DNA from: Candidatus Aphodoplasma excrementigallinarum
GTDB lineage: Bacteria; Bacillota; Clostridia; UBA1381; UMGS1253
Length of the DNA: 11,998 nt
Direction of reading: 5' to 3'
Assembly (NCBI GenBank): GCA_018713805.1
Contig: DVOF01000240.1
Location: 1-11,998, forward strand
The notes beneath the pieces were generated by a model. It ran no database searches and was not told the DNA's origin. It was given only the letters and a program-made list of their open reading frames with translations. The stretch's first letter is position 1, and every line of letters starts with the position of its first letter. Shown here piece after piece: positions 6,539-11,998 of this stretch. Both the position numbers and the translations under genes were made by a program.

Positions 6539-7237
6539 ATGTGGTTTTTATTGGGTACTACAATAACGGCAAGTTTTTTTGACAGCTTGAATCCGTCTGC
6601 CATTGCGGAGCAAATGCTGCTCCAAGCCATGGTAAAAAATAAAAGGCATATCTGGTTTTTTATTCTTGGGATTGGAGGAGCCAACCTTGCGATGGGTTTG
6701 GCTATTTATTACGGAGTTGCCGCATGGGTTTCCATACTTCTGTCCCGGCTTGTAAATGCGTATCCTTTGTATGTATATGGGGTTGCGGCGGGGGCTGGGG
6801 TCATGCTTCTCGCAGCTGGCATTTGGCTTATTGTAAAAACGGGGCGAAGCAGAACAGGGAATGGCGGCGGAGAACACGAGGACGCAGGCGGTGCAAAAGC
6901 GCCTGTCCGGCTTTCCCCGCTGTCCTTGTTTATCATGGGCGTTGCCTTCTGCGCGGTTGAACTGACAAGCGCACTCCCGTACTTTGGTTTCTTGGCGCTT
7001 TTGGCAAGTTACCATCCTGCATTTCCTTTGGCTTTGGCGTTTATGCTTATCTATACTTTCATGTACGTACTTCCGCTCATCCTGCTTTACTTCGGGTACA
7101 ATAAGTTACAGGGGACGGCGGCGGTCAAAAAGCTGGAACGCATCCTGGATAAAGTGGCATCCTATATTGTGCCGGCTGTAGTAAGTTTAGCCGGAATCCT
7201 GCTGGTATATTACAGCGCAGCCTCCCTGTTAAAATAG
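6539..7237 (+). CDS. GAP/LysE-superfamily-like six-helix membrane protein
   Basis: This 232-residue integral membrane protein has about six predicted helices, at roughly residues 2-24, 37-60, 75-99, 127-152, 160-186 and 208-230. A hydrophilic glycine/charge-rich loop at 100-126 splits it into two halves of three helices. Helix 1 carries DSLNPSAIAE (15-24) and helix 4 carries FCAVELTSALPYFG (137-150). Such D-x-x-N-P-x-A and E-x-x-x-x-x-P motifs are typical of the GAP (SfLAP) and related CcdA/DsbD/LysE-type transporters, whose substrates are often unknown. No paired redox cysteines are present, which argues against CcdA. The ATG at 6539 follows GGAGGAGGGG (6523-6532); an in-frame TTG at 6518 would overlap the terminator. 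No promoter is visible between that terminator and the gene. The first half looks more A/T-rich than neighbouring genes. Function not assigned. Confidence 0.78.
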   Translation: MWFLLGTTITASFFDSLNPSAIAEQMLLQAMVKNKRHIWFFILGIGGANLAMGLAIYYGVAAWVSILLSRLVNAYPLYVYGVAAGAGVMLLAAGIWLIVKTGRSRTGNGGGEHEDAGGAKAPVRLSPLSLFIMGVAFCAVELTSALPYFGFLALLASYHPAFPLALAFMLIYTFMYVLPLILLYFGYNKLQGTAAVKKLERILDKVASYIVPAVVSLAGILLVYYSAASLLK

Positions 7238-7293
7238 CCGGCAAAAGAAGGCCTTCCTGTGCCAAAACGGTATGCCATAAAGGAATAAATACG

Positions 7294-7327
7294 AAACCCC
7301 CGGGAGAAACCCCCGGGGGTTTATTTT
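7294..7327. terminator. Terminator shared by the convergent membrane-protein and ThuA-like genes
   Basis: AAACCCCCGGG (7294-7304) pairs perfectly with CCCGGGGGTTT (7312-7322) around a 7-base loop, followed by ATTTT. On the minus strand the tail is only moderately U-rich, so it may work better for the plus-strand gene. Confidence 0.88.
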
Positions 7328-7348
7328 GTCATTTACCGCTTTTTACCG

Positions 7349-8059
7349 TTACACAATGGGCTTTACCTGCGGGCAGGGGATCCCCTCCCGGCCGGCAACC
7401 GGCGCCGTCCACGCGATAGCGTTTAAGATCACCTTCTGAACGATTTCGTTTTTGTACGTCGGGTACGTCTCGTGCCCCGGCTGGAAGTAGAAAATACGCC
7501 CCAGCCCGCGCTTATACGCGCAGCCGCTGCGGAACACATGCCCGCTCGCAAACCAGCTCGTAAACACTAAAGAGTCCGGAGCCGGGATGTCAAACTGTTC
7601 GCCGTAAAGCTCCTCTTCTTCCAAAATAAAGTGCTTCGGGATATCGTGCGCAACCGGATGGGTCGGGTCTGTTACCCAGACAACCTCCTTAAAGCCGTCG
7701 CCCCAGTTGAGATTGCAGCTTGTGCCCATCAGCTTTTTAAACGGCTTGGAATGGTGGCCCGAATGGAGGAACACCGCGCCCATGCCGTCGGTCACATGCC
7801 GGCGGACGCGTTCCGCCGTTTCGTCCGTCACTGCATCGTGCGCCATATGGCCCCACCAGAGGATAACGTCCGTATCGTCGAGCACCTCGTCGGTCAGCTT
7901 TTCGTTCACGTCGTCCACTGTAAAGGTACGGATGTTACATTCGATCCCCTTCTGGATAAAGTCCGCCAGCACGGCGTGGATCCCGTCCGGGTAGACCCGC
8001 GCACAGGCGTCGTCCTCCCGCTCGTGCTTATACTCATTGTAAATGGTTACATTCAGCAT
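7349..8059 (-). CDS. ThuA-like domain protein (trehalose-utilisation family)
   Basis: This 236-residue soluble protein has the class-I glutamine amidotransferase-like fold of the ThuA family. Recognisable segments are VTIYNEYKHE at 4-13, DVILWWGHMAHD at 64-75, AVFLHSGHHSKPFKKLMGT at 95-113 and GLGRIFYFQPGHETYPTY at 185-202. The gut-Firmicute members I recall have the same WWGHxAHD and FLHSxHxSK signatures. ThuA was named from rhizobial trehalose utilisation, but its biochemical activity is unclear, and no amidotransferase Cys-His-Glu triad is evident here. The start is supported by AAAGGAG at 8074-8068, eight bases before the ATG. It is a single-gene unit with its own promoter. ThuA and Gfo/Idh proteins often share sugar loci; here they are not adjacent, so a link is only a guess. 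Confidence 0.88.
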   Translation of the reverse strand: MLNVTIYNEYKHEREDDACARVYPDGIHAVLADFIQKGIECNIRTFTVDDVNEKLTDEVLDDTDVILWWGHMAHDAVTDETAERVRRHVTDGMGAVFLHSGHHSKPFKKLMGTSCNLNWGDGFKEVVWVTDPTHPVAHDIPKHFILEEEELYGEQFDIPAPDSLVFTSWFASGHVFRSGCAYKRGLGRIFYFQPGHETYPTYKNEIVQKVILNAIAWTAPVAGREGIPCPQVKPIV

Positions 8060-8139
8060 ACGCTACACTCCTTTATGAATATTTTGATATAAGTAAAAAC
8101 ATACATGTAGATAAACCAAACGGAAAAGCTTGTGAGGTT

Positions 8140-8167
8140 ATTATACCACAGGGTGAAAAATTTACAA
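8140..8167 (-). promoter_or_regulatory. Extended -10 promoter for the ThuA-like gene
   Basis: Read on the minus strand, TTGTAA (8167-8162) is followed after 16 bases by TATAAT (8145-8140), which is preceded by TGG, matching the TGn extended -10 form. Transcription would start near 8133, about 75 bases before the start codon. Confidence 0.6.
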
Positions 8168-8185
8168 TACTGATTTTGAAAAAAA

Positions 8186-8214
8186 GCATATTTTTCCCAT
8201 GGGCGGCATAACCA
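8186..8214 (+). promoter_or_regulatory. Possible sigma-E (mother-cell sporulation) promoter for the SipL-like gene
   Basis: GCATATT (8186-8192) fits the Bacillus/Clostridium sigma-E -35 consensus (k-m-ATATT). It is followed after 14 bases by CATAACCA (8207-8214), which keeps the CATA half of the usual CATACA -10. No good sigma-A pair was seen in this interval. Known biology supports it: in C. difficile sipL is a sigma-E target. The -10 is imperfect, so confidence is moderate. Confidence 0.42.
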
Positions 8215-8259
8215 TTTACAAAGACAAGTTTGGGCGAGGCTGGCAGAAATCACAAAAAT

Positions 8260-8266
8260 GGGAGGA
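8260..8266 (+). promoter_or_regulatory. Ribosome binding site that decides the SipL-like start
   Basis: GGGAGGA lies six bases before a TTG at 8273. The in-frame ATG at 8258 overlaps this site and has only A-rich sequence before it, so translation most likely begins at the TTG. Confidence 0.7.
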
Positions 8267-8272
8267 ATCAAA

Positions 8273-9844
8273 TTGGATATTGAACTGAGAAAAGAAACGG
8301 TTGCCATAAACGAAACGGTCATGCGCGACAACACACAGCTCCTGGTACAAAACGACATCATCGTGCCGGACGTCAAAAGCGACATGGCAAAAATATTGCA
8401 GATCGACGCGGAGGCCATGGTCGACGAGGTTGTTGTCAGCGACAAGCGCGCCGACATTGCAGGGAAGCTCAACCTGAATATCCTGTACGTGCCGGAGGGC
8501 GATACCAAGCCGGTATGCTCGATCAATTCGTCGATCCCGTTTTCGACCCAGATCGAGAATGGCCGGATTTCGGTGGGGTCGAAGTGCATCGTGCAGGCCG
8601 ACGCCTGCCACGTCGAATTTTCGATGCTCAACTCGCGCAAGCTGTCGGTCAAGGTTATCGTCGAGCTGGACACCCGCTGTGTACGCCAAAACAGCGTCGA
8701 GCTCGTGTGCGGGGTCGGTGGGGAGAACGAGGTCGAAGTCGACCAGAAAGAGTTTGAGATATACAGCCTCATCTGCGCGGAAAACAGCAAGTTCAGCGTA
8801 AAGGAAACGCTCGACTTCCCGGCGGGGAAGCCAAGCGCCGTCAGCGTGCTCAAATCGGACGCAAAAATCGCCCAGAAGGAAGTGCGCGTCGTAACGGGCA
8901 AGGTCGTGGTCAAGGGTATGATCGACCTTTGCACCCTGTACGTTTCCACCGAAAACCAGCTCGAGTTCATGGAGCATGAGATCCCGTTTACGGAGGTGAT
9001 CGACGCTGACGGCGCAAACGAAAACTGTATCTGTGACGCGGATTTGTCCCTGTGCCAGACGGACTTTGCCCTGCGCAGCGACACCGACGGCGACATGCGC
9101 CTGCTCGATGTGGATTTGATTATCGGCGTGGACCTGAATTTGTCGCAGAATACTAATATGAGCGCGATCTGCGACTGCTTCTGCCCGGACAAAAAGCTCA
9201 TCTGCGAGAGCAGGCCGTTTGCCATCGACATGCTCGCCGGACAGGGCAGGGCGCAGGAGGCGCTGCGCGGCTCGCTGAGCCTTCCGCCGGACGCGCCGGA
9301 GCTCATAAGCGTGTATAACCTAATTGCAAAGCCCTATATCTCCGAGGTCGCCATGCAGGAGGGACGCGCCAACGTCCGCGGGATTGTGGACTGCTATATC
9401 CTGTATCTTGCCGCGTCACCGGTGATGCCGATCCATACAGGGAAGGTTCAGATCGAGTTTGATATCCCAATCGACATCCCGCAGCTTACCGACAACATGG
9501 ACTGTGACGTGAACATCGACATCGCCAACATGAGCTACAACATTACCATGACGGGCGAAATCGAGGTGCGCGTTACGGTCAGCCTGGAGGCAAAGGCGAT
9601 CAAAAAGGGCGAGCTGCAGCTGATTACAAACGCATATGTCGACGAGGATGCGCCGCTCGACCTGCGCCACGGAATTGTAATTTATTTTGTGCAGCCGGGC
9701 GACACGCTGTGGAAGATCGCGAAAAAATACCAGGTGCCGATGGGGCTGATTCAGGAAGTCAACCATCTCGAGGACCCGAACCGCCTCATGGTCGGGCAGC
9801 GGCTGCTGATACCGAGCATAAAGCGGCAGCCGGCAAAGGCGTAA
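8273..9844 (+). CDS. sipL: SipL-like spore morphogenesis protein: SPOCS (DUF3794) repeats plus C-terminal LysM
   Basis: This 523-residue protein has three SPOCS/DUF3794-type beta-rich repeats at roughly residues 28-115, 192-275 and 342-420. Each contains a version of V-x-G-x-(I/L)-x-(L/V)-x-(I/L)-LY: AGKLNLNILYV, VKGMIDLCTLYV and VRGIVDCYILYL. A LysM domain follows at about 470-517 (FVQPGDTLWKIAKKYQVP, then PNRLMVGQRLLIP). This architecture and length match SipL of Clostridioides difficile, which binds the spore-coat ATPase SpoIVA through its LysM domain and is needed for coat attachment around the forespore. There is no signal peptide, as expected for a mother-cell cytoplasmic protein. The TTG at 8273 is preferred because GGGAGGA precedes it; the alternative ATG at 8258 adds five residues. 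Other SPOCS-LysM proteins exist, so orthology is likely but unproven. Confidence 0.82.
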   Translation: MDIELRKETVAINETVMRDNTQLLVQNDIIVPDVKSDMAKILQIDAEAMVDEVVVSDKRADIAGKLNLNILYVPEGDTKPVCSINSSIPFSTQIENGRISVGSKCIVQADACHVEFSMLNSRKLSVKVIVELDTRCVRQNSVELVCGVGGENEVEVDQKEFEIYSLICAENSKFSVKETLDFPAGKPSAVSVLKSDAKIAQKEVRVVTGKVVVKGMIDLCTLYVSTENQLEFMEHEIPFTEVIDADGANENCICDADLSLCQTDFALRSDTDGDMRLLDVDLIIGVDLNLSQNTNMSAICDCFCPDKKLICESRPFAIDMLAGQGRAQEALRGSLSLPPDAPELISVYNLIAKPYISEVAMQEGRANVRGIVDCYILYLAASPVMPIHTGKVQIEFDIPIDIPQLTDNMDCDVNIDIANMSYNITMTGEIEVRVTVSLEAKAIKKGELQLITNAYVDEDAPLDLRHGIVIYFVQPGDTLWKIAKKYQVPMGLIQEVNHLEDPNRLMVGQRLLIPSIKRQPAKA

Positions 9845-9869
9845 CCAAAACAGCACAATAAAAAAACAG

Positions 9870-9902
9870 AAAGCAGGCCGCAAAATAGCGCGGTCTGCTT
9901 TT
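9870..9902. terminator. Terminator shared by the SipL-like and CPBP protease genes
   Basis: AAAGCAG-G-CCGC (9870-9881) pairs with GCGG-T-CTGC-TTT (9890-9901), one G-T wobble included, around an 8-base loop. T-rich sequence follows on the plus strand, and an A-run before it gives a U-run on the minus strand. It lies between two convergent stop codons. Confidence 0.87.
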
Positions 9903-9907
9903 GCATA

Positions 9908-10795
9908 TCAGAAAAAGAATTGCAGCTGCACGGCAAGATACCATACGGCTATGCCAATGAGCGAAACGCTGAAGCCAAAGTGCGGCTTTGCCGGCGTTTC
10001 CTGCACGTCGCTGCTGTGCTTTGCACGCCACGCGTGCAAAAGCCACAGGAAGGAAAAAACAAAGGTCAGGCTTAGCACCGCATAGAGCAAGTTCAGAGCC
10101 AGCGAAAACGCGCTCTGCAAATGCGGCGCAATCAGCTCCTGCGTGACATATCCCATGGTAAGGGAAAACGCATTGACCGCAAAATGGACGATTACAGCCG
10201 GATAGAGTGACCCGGCGCGCACCGTAATCAGCGCGAAAACCAGCCCGAGCAGGAGCGAGAACACAAGGTTCGTGACAGCGCCATGCAGCAGCGAAAACGC
10301 GACTGCGCTTGCCCACACGGCTGCGCGCGCGCCATATGCTTCGTATTCGCGCAGCACGATACCGCGGCAGAGCGTCTCTTCGCATACGGCGGGAACCGCT
10401 GCCGTGCAGAGCAGGCCGAGCAGATACTCGCCGGCATTCTGCGGCACGGGCTGTCCAGGCGGCAGCGCGGTAAACTGCGCCCAAAACAGGTTCAGCGGCA
10501 CCGAGAGCACCGCCCCGGTACAACTTATGCAGATACCGAACAAAAGCCACAGCGCCGCTTCGCGTGCGCGGACGGTATGCAGGCGCAAAAAGGGCTTTGG
10601 CGCAGGCCGGCGCACGATAAGATAGAGCGCGGCAGCCCCGCCCGCAGAAATAAGCGAGCGGAGCGCGGCGTCCAAGTAGGGGAGGGGCTGCTCGGAAATC
10701 CGCAGCAGCACGTCCGTAAGCGTGAGCAGCACAGCGGCTGTTAAAACTGTCAGGCAGGCGCGCCGGTGCGGCGTCCAATACGCCTCACTTGACAC
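9908..10795 (-). CDS. CPBP family intramembrane metalloprotease (CAAX/Abi-like)
   Basis: This is a 295-residue, highly hydrophobic multi-helix membrane protein of the CPBP family (formerly Abi, PF02517-type). The metal-site motifs are present: CEETLCRGI with E139, E140 and R144; FSLLHG with H171; and HFAVNAFS with H204 and N208. Family members include Rce1-type CAAX proteases and bacteriocin-immunity proteins; which role applies here cannot be told. About eight hydrophobic segments are visible, with a short hydrophilic stretch near residues 260-275. The GTG start at 10795 has GGGAGGGG on the minus strand about six bases upstream. It overlaps the end of the 5-FCL gene by 11 bases, which points to translational coupling as the last gene of a three-gene operon. 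No bacteriocin gene is seen nearby. Confidence 0.88.
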   Translation of the reverse strand: MSSEAYWTPHRRACLTVLTAAVLLTLTDVLLRISEQPLPYLDAALRSLISAGGAAALYLIVRRPAPKPFLRLHTVRAREAALWLLFGICISCTGAVLSVPLNLFWAQFTALPPGQPVPQNAGEYLLGLLCTAAVPAVCEETLCRGIVLREYEAYGARAAVWASAVAFSLLHGAVTNLVFSLLLGLVFALITVRAGSLYPAVIVHFAVNAFSLTMGYVTQELIAPHLQSAFSLALNLLYAVLSLTFVFSFLWLLHAWRAKHSSDVQETPAKPHFGFSVSLIGIAVWYLAVQLQFFF

Positions 10796-11348
10796 AGCGC
10801 ACCCCTCCCTGCTCCGTCACCAGATAGTCCAACCGGACGTCGTGCGCCTCCCCAAACGGTTCGCCACAGAGCTGGCAGGCATAGGCGAGGCCGACCTTTA
10901 CGCTTTTGCGGCCATTGCAAAAAAATTTATCATAGTAGCCCTTGCCGTACCCAATCCGGTACCCGCCCGGGTGGAACACAAGCCCGGGTACGAGCGTAAG
11001 GCCGATCTCCCCCACGTAGGGCTGTGCACTGCGCGGCTCCGGTATGCCATACCCGCCCGGCGTAAGCGCGTCCGCCTGAACAAGGCGCGCGGCAAACATC
11101 GTCTCTGTTTGTGGGTCGGTCACGGGCAGGAGCACCGTCTTGCCGCACGCAAGCGCATGTTCGATAATGGCGCGTGTGCCCGCCTCGGACCCGATTGCGT
11201 GATACGCCAGGACTACGCCTGCGGCACGGTAGGCCGGGAGGGACGTGACATGGGCGAAAATCGCCGCGTCTGCCCCGGCACGCTCCTGTGCGGAAAGCGC
11301 GTCGCGCCGCGCCCGGAATGCTGCGCGTAAAAGTTGTTTCTGCTCCAT
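10785..11348 (-). CDS. 5-formyltetrahydrofolate cyclo-ligase (5,10-methenyl-THF synthetase)
   Basis: This 187-residue cytoplasmic enzyme converts 5-formyl-THF to 5,10-methenyl-THF using ATP, recycling a stable folate that inhibits other folate enzymes. The start KQLLRAAFRARRDALS (4-19) is the usual basic N-terminal helix. LLPVTDPQTETMFAARL (73-89) and GIPEP (101-105) lie in the substrate region, and FHPGGYRIGYGKGYYDKF (125-142) is the ATP-binding glycine-rich signature. Length matches the family (about 180-200). The ATG at 11348 is chosen because the family's N-terminus begins there and it follows the DJ-1 gene's stop by four bases; AGGG lies about 10 bases before it. The open frame runs upstream to 11444 only because it overlaps the DJ-1 gene. 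It is the middle gene of the operon. B. subtilis YqgN and E. coli YgfA are family members; I give no symbol. Confidence 0.93.
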   Translation of the reverse strand: MEQKQLLRAAFRARRDALSAQERAGADAAIFAHVTSLPAYRAAGVVLAYHAIGSEAGTRAIIEHALACGKTVLLPVTDPQTETMFAARLVQADALTPGGYGIPEPRSAQPYVGEIGLTLVPGLVFHPGGYRIGYGKGYYDKFFCNGRKSVKVGLAYACQLCGEPFGEAHDVRLDYLVTEQGGVRCVK

Positions 11349-11352
11349 GTGC

Positions 11353-11895
11353 TCAGCCCTCATACTGCATGCTTTGGCGCAGTCCCTTTGCCGTTTCAGG
11401 GCTGCAAAGCAACGCCGTAAGCGTAAACCCGAAATCAGCCGCACAGCCTGCGCCGCGCGCCGTTACGATATGGCCGTCGGTCACGACCGCCTCGCCGGTG
11501 ACAGCTGCGCCGGAAAGCGCGCCCTCAAACCCGGGAAAGCATGTCGCACGCTTCCCTTCCAAAAGCCCCATATGGCCCAAAATGGACGGCGCGGCACAGA
11601 TTGCGCCGATATAGATGCCTTTTTCTACAGCCGCGCGGAGGGCGGCGCGGACAGCCCCGCTGTTTTCGAGGTTTGTCGTGCCCGGCATACCGCCCGGCAG
11701 CAGGACGGCCTGCGCATCGTCTATGCGCGCCTGCGATGCGTCCATGTCGGCATAAATGCGCATACCGTGCGCCCCTGTCACCGGATTCGCCCCGACGGCA
11801 GCCGTCTTGACAGTAAGCCCCGCCCGGCGCAGAATATCGATCGGCGTAACCGCCTCGATCTCTTCAAACCCATCTGCTAAAAATACATATACCAT
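11353..11895 (-). CDS. DJ-1/PfpI family protein (YajL/ThiJ-like)
   Basis: This 180-residue soluble protein is of the DJ-1/YajL branch. The N-terminus VYVFLADGFEEIEAVTPIDI (2-21) carries the glutamate (E14) that matches E18 of human DJ-1. LLPGGMPGTTNL (65-76) is the family's glycine loop, and GAICAAPSILGHMGLL (97-112) contains the nucleophile-elbow cysteine C100, equivalent to C106. ARGAGCAADFGFTL (146-159) matches the SRGPGT region. Proposed roles in the family include oxidative-stress protection and glyoxal or deglycase activity, the latter disputed. The ATG at 11895 is preceded by AGGTGG and gives the standard length. It is the first gene of an operon with 5-FCL and the CPBP protease, behind a sigma-A-type promoter. 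Confidence 0.92.
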   Translation of the reverse strand: MVYVFLADGFEEIEAVTPIDILRRAGLTVKTAAVGANPVTGAHGMRIYADMDASQARIDDAQAVLLPGGMPGTTNLENSGAVRAALRAAVEKGIYIGAICAAPSILGHMGLLEGKRATCFPGFEGALSGAAVTGEAVVTDGHIVTARGAGCAADFGFTLTALLCSPETAKGLRQSMQYEG

Positions 11896-11938
11896 GATTC
11901 CACCTGCTCTCTGCGCATTGCGCGTTATGTTTACCTTT

Positions 11939-11967
11939 ATTTTACTACAAATTTGTTGCCAGTACAA
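11939..11967 (-). promoter_or_regulatory. Sigma-A-type promoter for the DJ-1 / 5-FCL / CPBP operon
   Basis: Read on the minus strand, TTGTAC (11967-11962) and TAAAAT (11944-11939) are separated by exactly 17 bases. Transcription would start near 11932, about 37 bases before the DJ-1 start codon. Confidence 0.65.
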
Positions 11968-11983
11968 TAAAAAAATATAAGCC

Positions 11984-11998
11984 CGTGTATGATACACG
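11984..11998. repeat. Inverted repeat at the right edge
   Basis: CGTGTAT (11984-11990), one central G, then ATACACG (11992-11998) form a perfect 7-bp inverted repeat. It lies upstream of the DJ-1 operon promoter. It could be an operator or part of a neighbour's terminator cut by the window edge; it cannot be decided here. Confidence 0.35.

Noticed and set aside
8053..9306. 417-codon open frame on the minus strand opposite the SipL-like gene
   Set aside because: It is Ser/Thr-rich without domain character, lies wholly opposite a convincing SPOCS-LysM gene, and its upstream end has no ribosome binding site. It is a shadow of the G+C-biased coding strand.
9908..11895. An abortive-infection or bacteriocin-immunity defence island, suggested by the CPBP (Abi) protein
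   Set aside because: The neighbours are housekeeping-type 5-FCL and DJ-1 genes in the same operon, with no toxin, bacteriocin, nuclease or phage gene nearby.
1..11998. CRISPR array, tRNA/rRNA genes, insertion sequences, attachment sites
   Set aside because: No regularly spaced direct repeats, no cloverleaf with CCA-type end, no transposase or integrase frames, and no flanking direct repeats were seen on either strand.

Overview
The window looks like chromosomal DNA of a spore-forming Clostridia-class Firmicute with fairly high G+C, perhaps Oscillospirales or Christensenellales; the placement is an inference. It rests on an S-layer-homology surface protein, a copper-amine-oxidase-N-type secreted protein, a SipL-like spore-coat morphogenesis protein (SPOCS repeats plus LysM), a NimA-like flavoprotein, strong AGGAGG-type ribosome binding sites with frequent GTG/TTG starts, and compact intrinsic terminators at most gene ends. 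I see no tRNA, rRNA, CRISPR array, insertion sequence, integrase or phage gene. No stretch over 300 bases lacks a gene.

Layout. 1-2957 (+): two secreted or cell-surface proteins, an SLH protein with five C-terminal beta-rich repeats and a Cu-amine-oxidase-N/stalk-domain protein. They end at a 38-bp palindromic terminator shared with the next, convergent gene. 2985-4382 (-): a PLP-dependent Orn/Lys/Arg decarboxylase-family protein. 4503-5756 (+): a Gfo/Idh/MocA oxidoreductase, divergent from the decarboxylase, with a cysteine-rich insertion. 5808-7237 (+): a promoter, a structured leader ending in a terminator-like hairpin, a NimA/PNPOx-type flavoprotein, another terminator, then a six-helix GAP/LysE-type membrane protein. 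7349-8059 (-): a ThuA-like protein. 8273-9844 (+): the SipL-like protein, with a possible sigma-E promoter. 9908-11895 (-): a tightly packed operon of DJ-1/PfpI protein, 5-formyltetrahydrofolate cyclo-ligase and CPBP intramembrane protease.

How the genes fit together. Most are single-gene units separated by terminators, so the window is not one pathway. The only clear operon is DJ-1/PfpI - 5-FCL - CPBP, with a 4-nt gap and an 11-nt overlap. The two surface proteins may be co-expressed by read-through. Gfo/Idh and ThuA families both occur in sugar catabolism, but here they are separate units on opposite strands.

I found no obvious new defence or mobile system. The signals that the gene list explains least are the structured leader before the NimA-like gene (possible attenuator or riboswitch), the terminator directly abutting the ribosome binding site of the membrane-protein gene, and the possible sporulation promoter of the SipL-like gene. 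All assignments come from reading the sequence and from remembered family motifs; no search was run.
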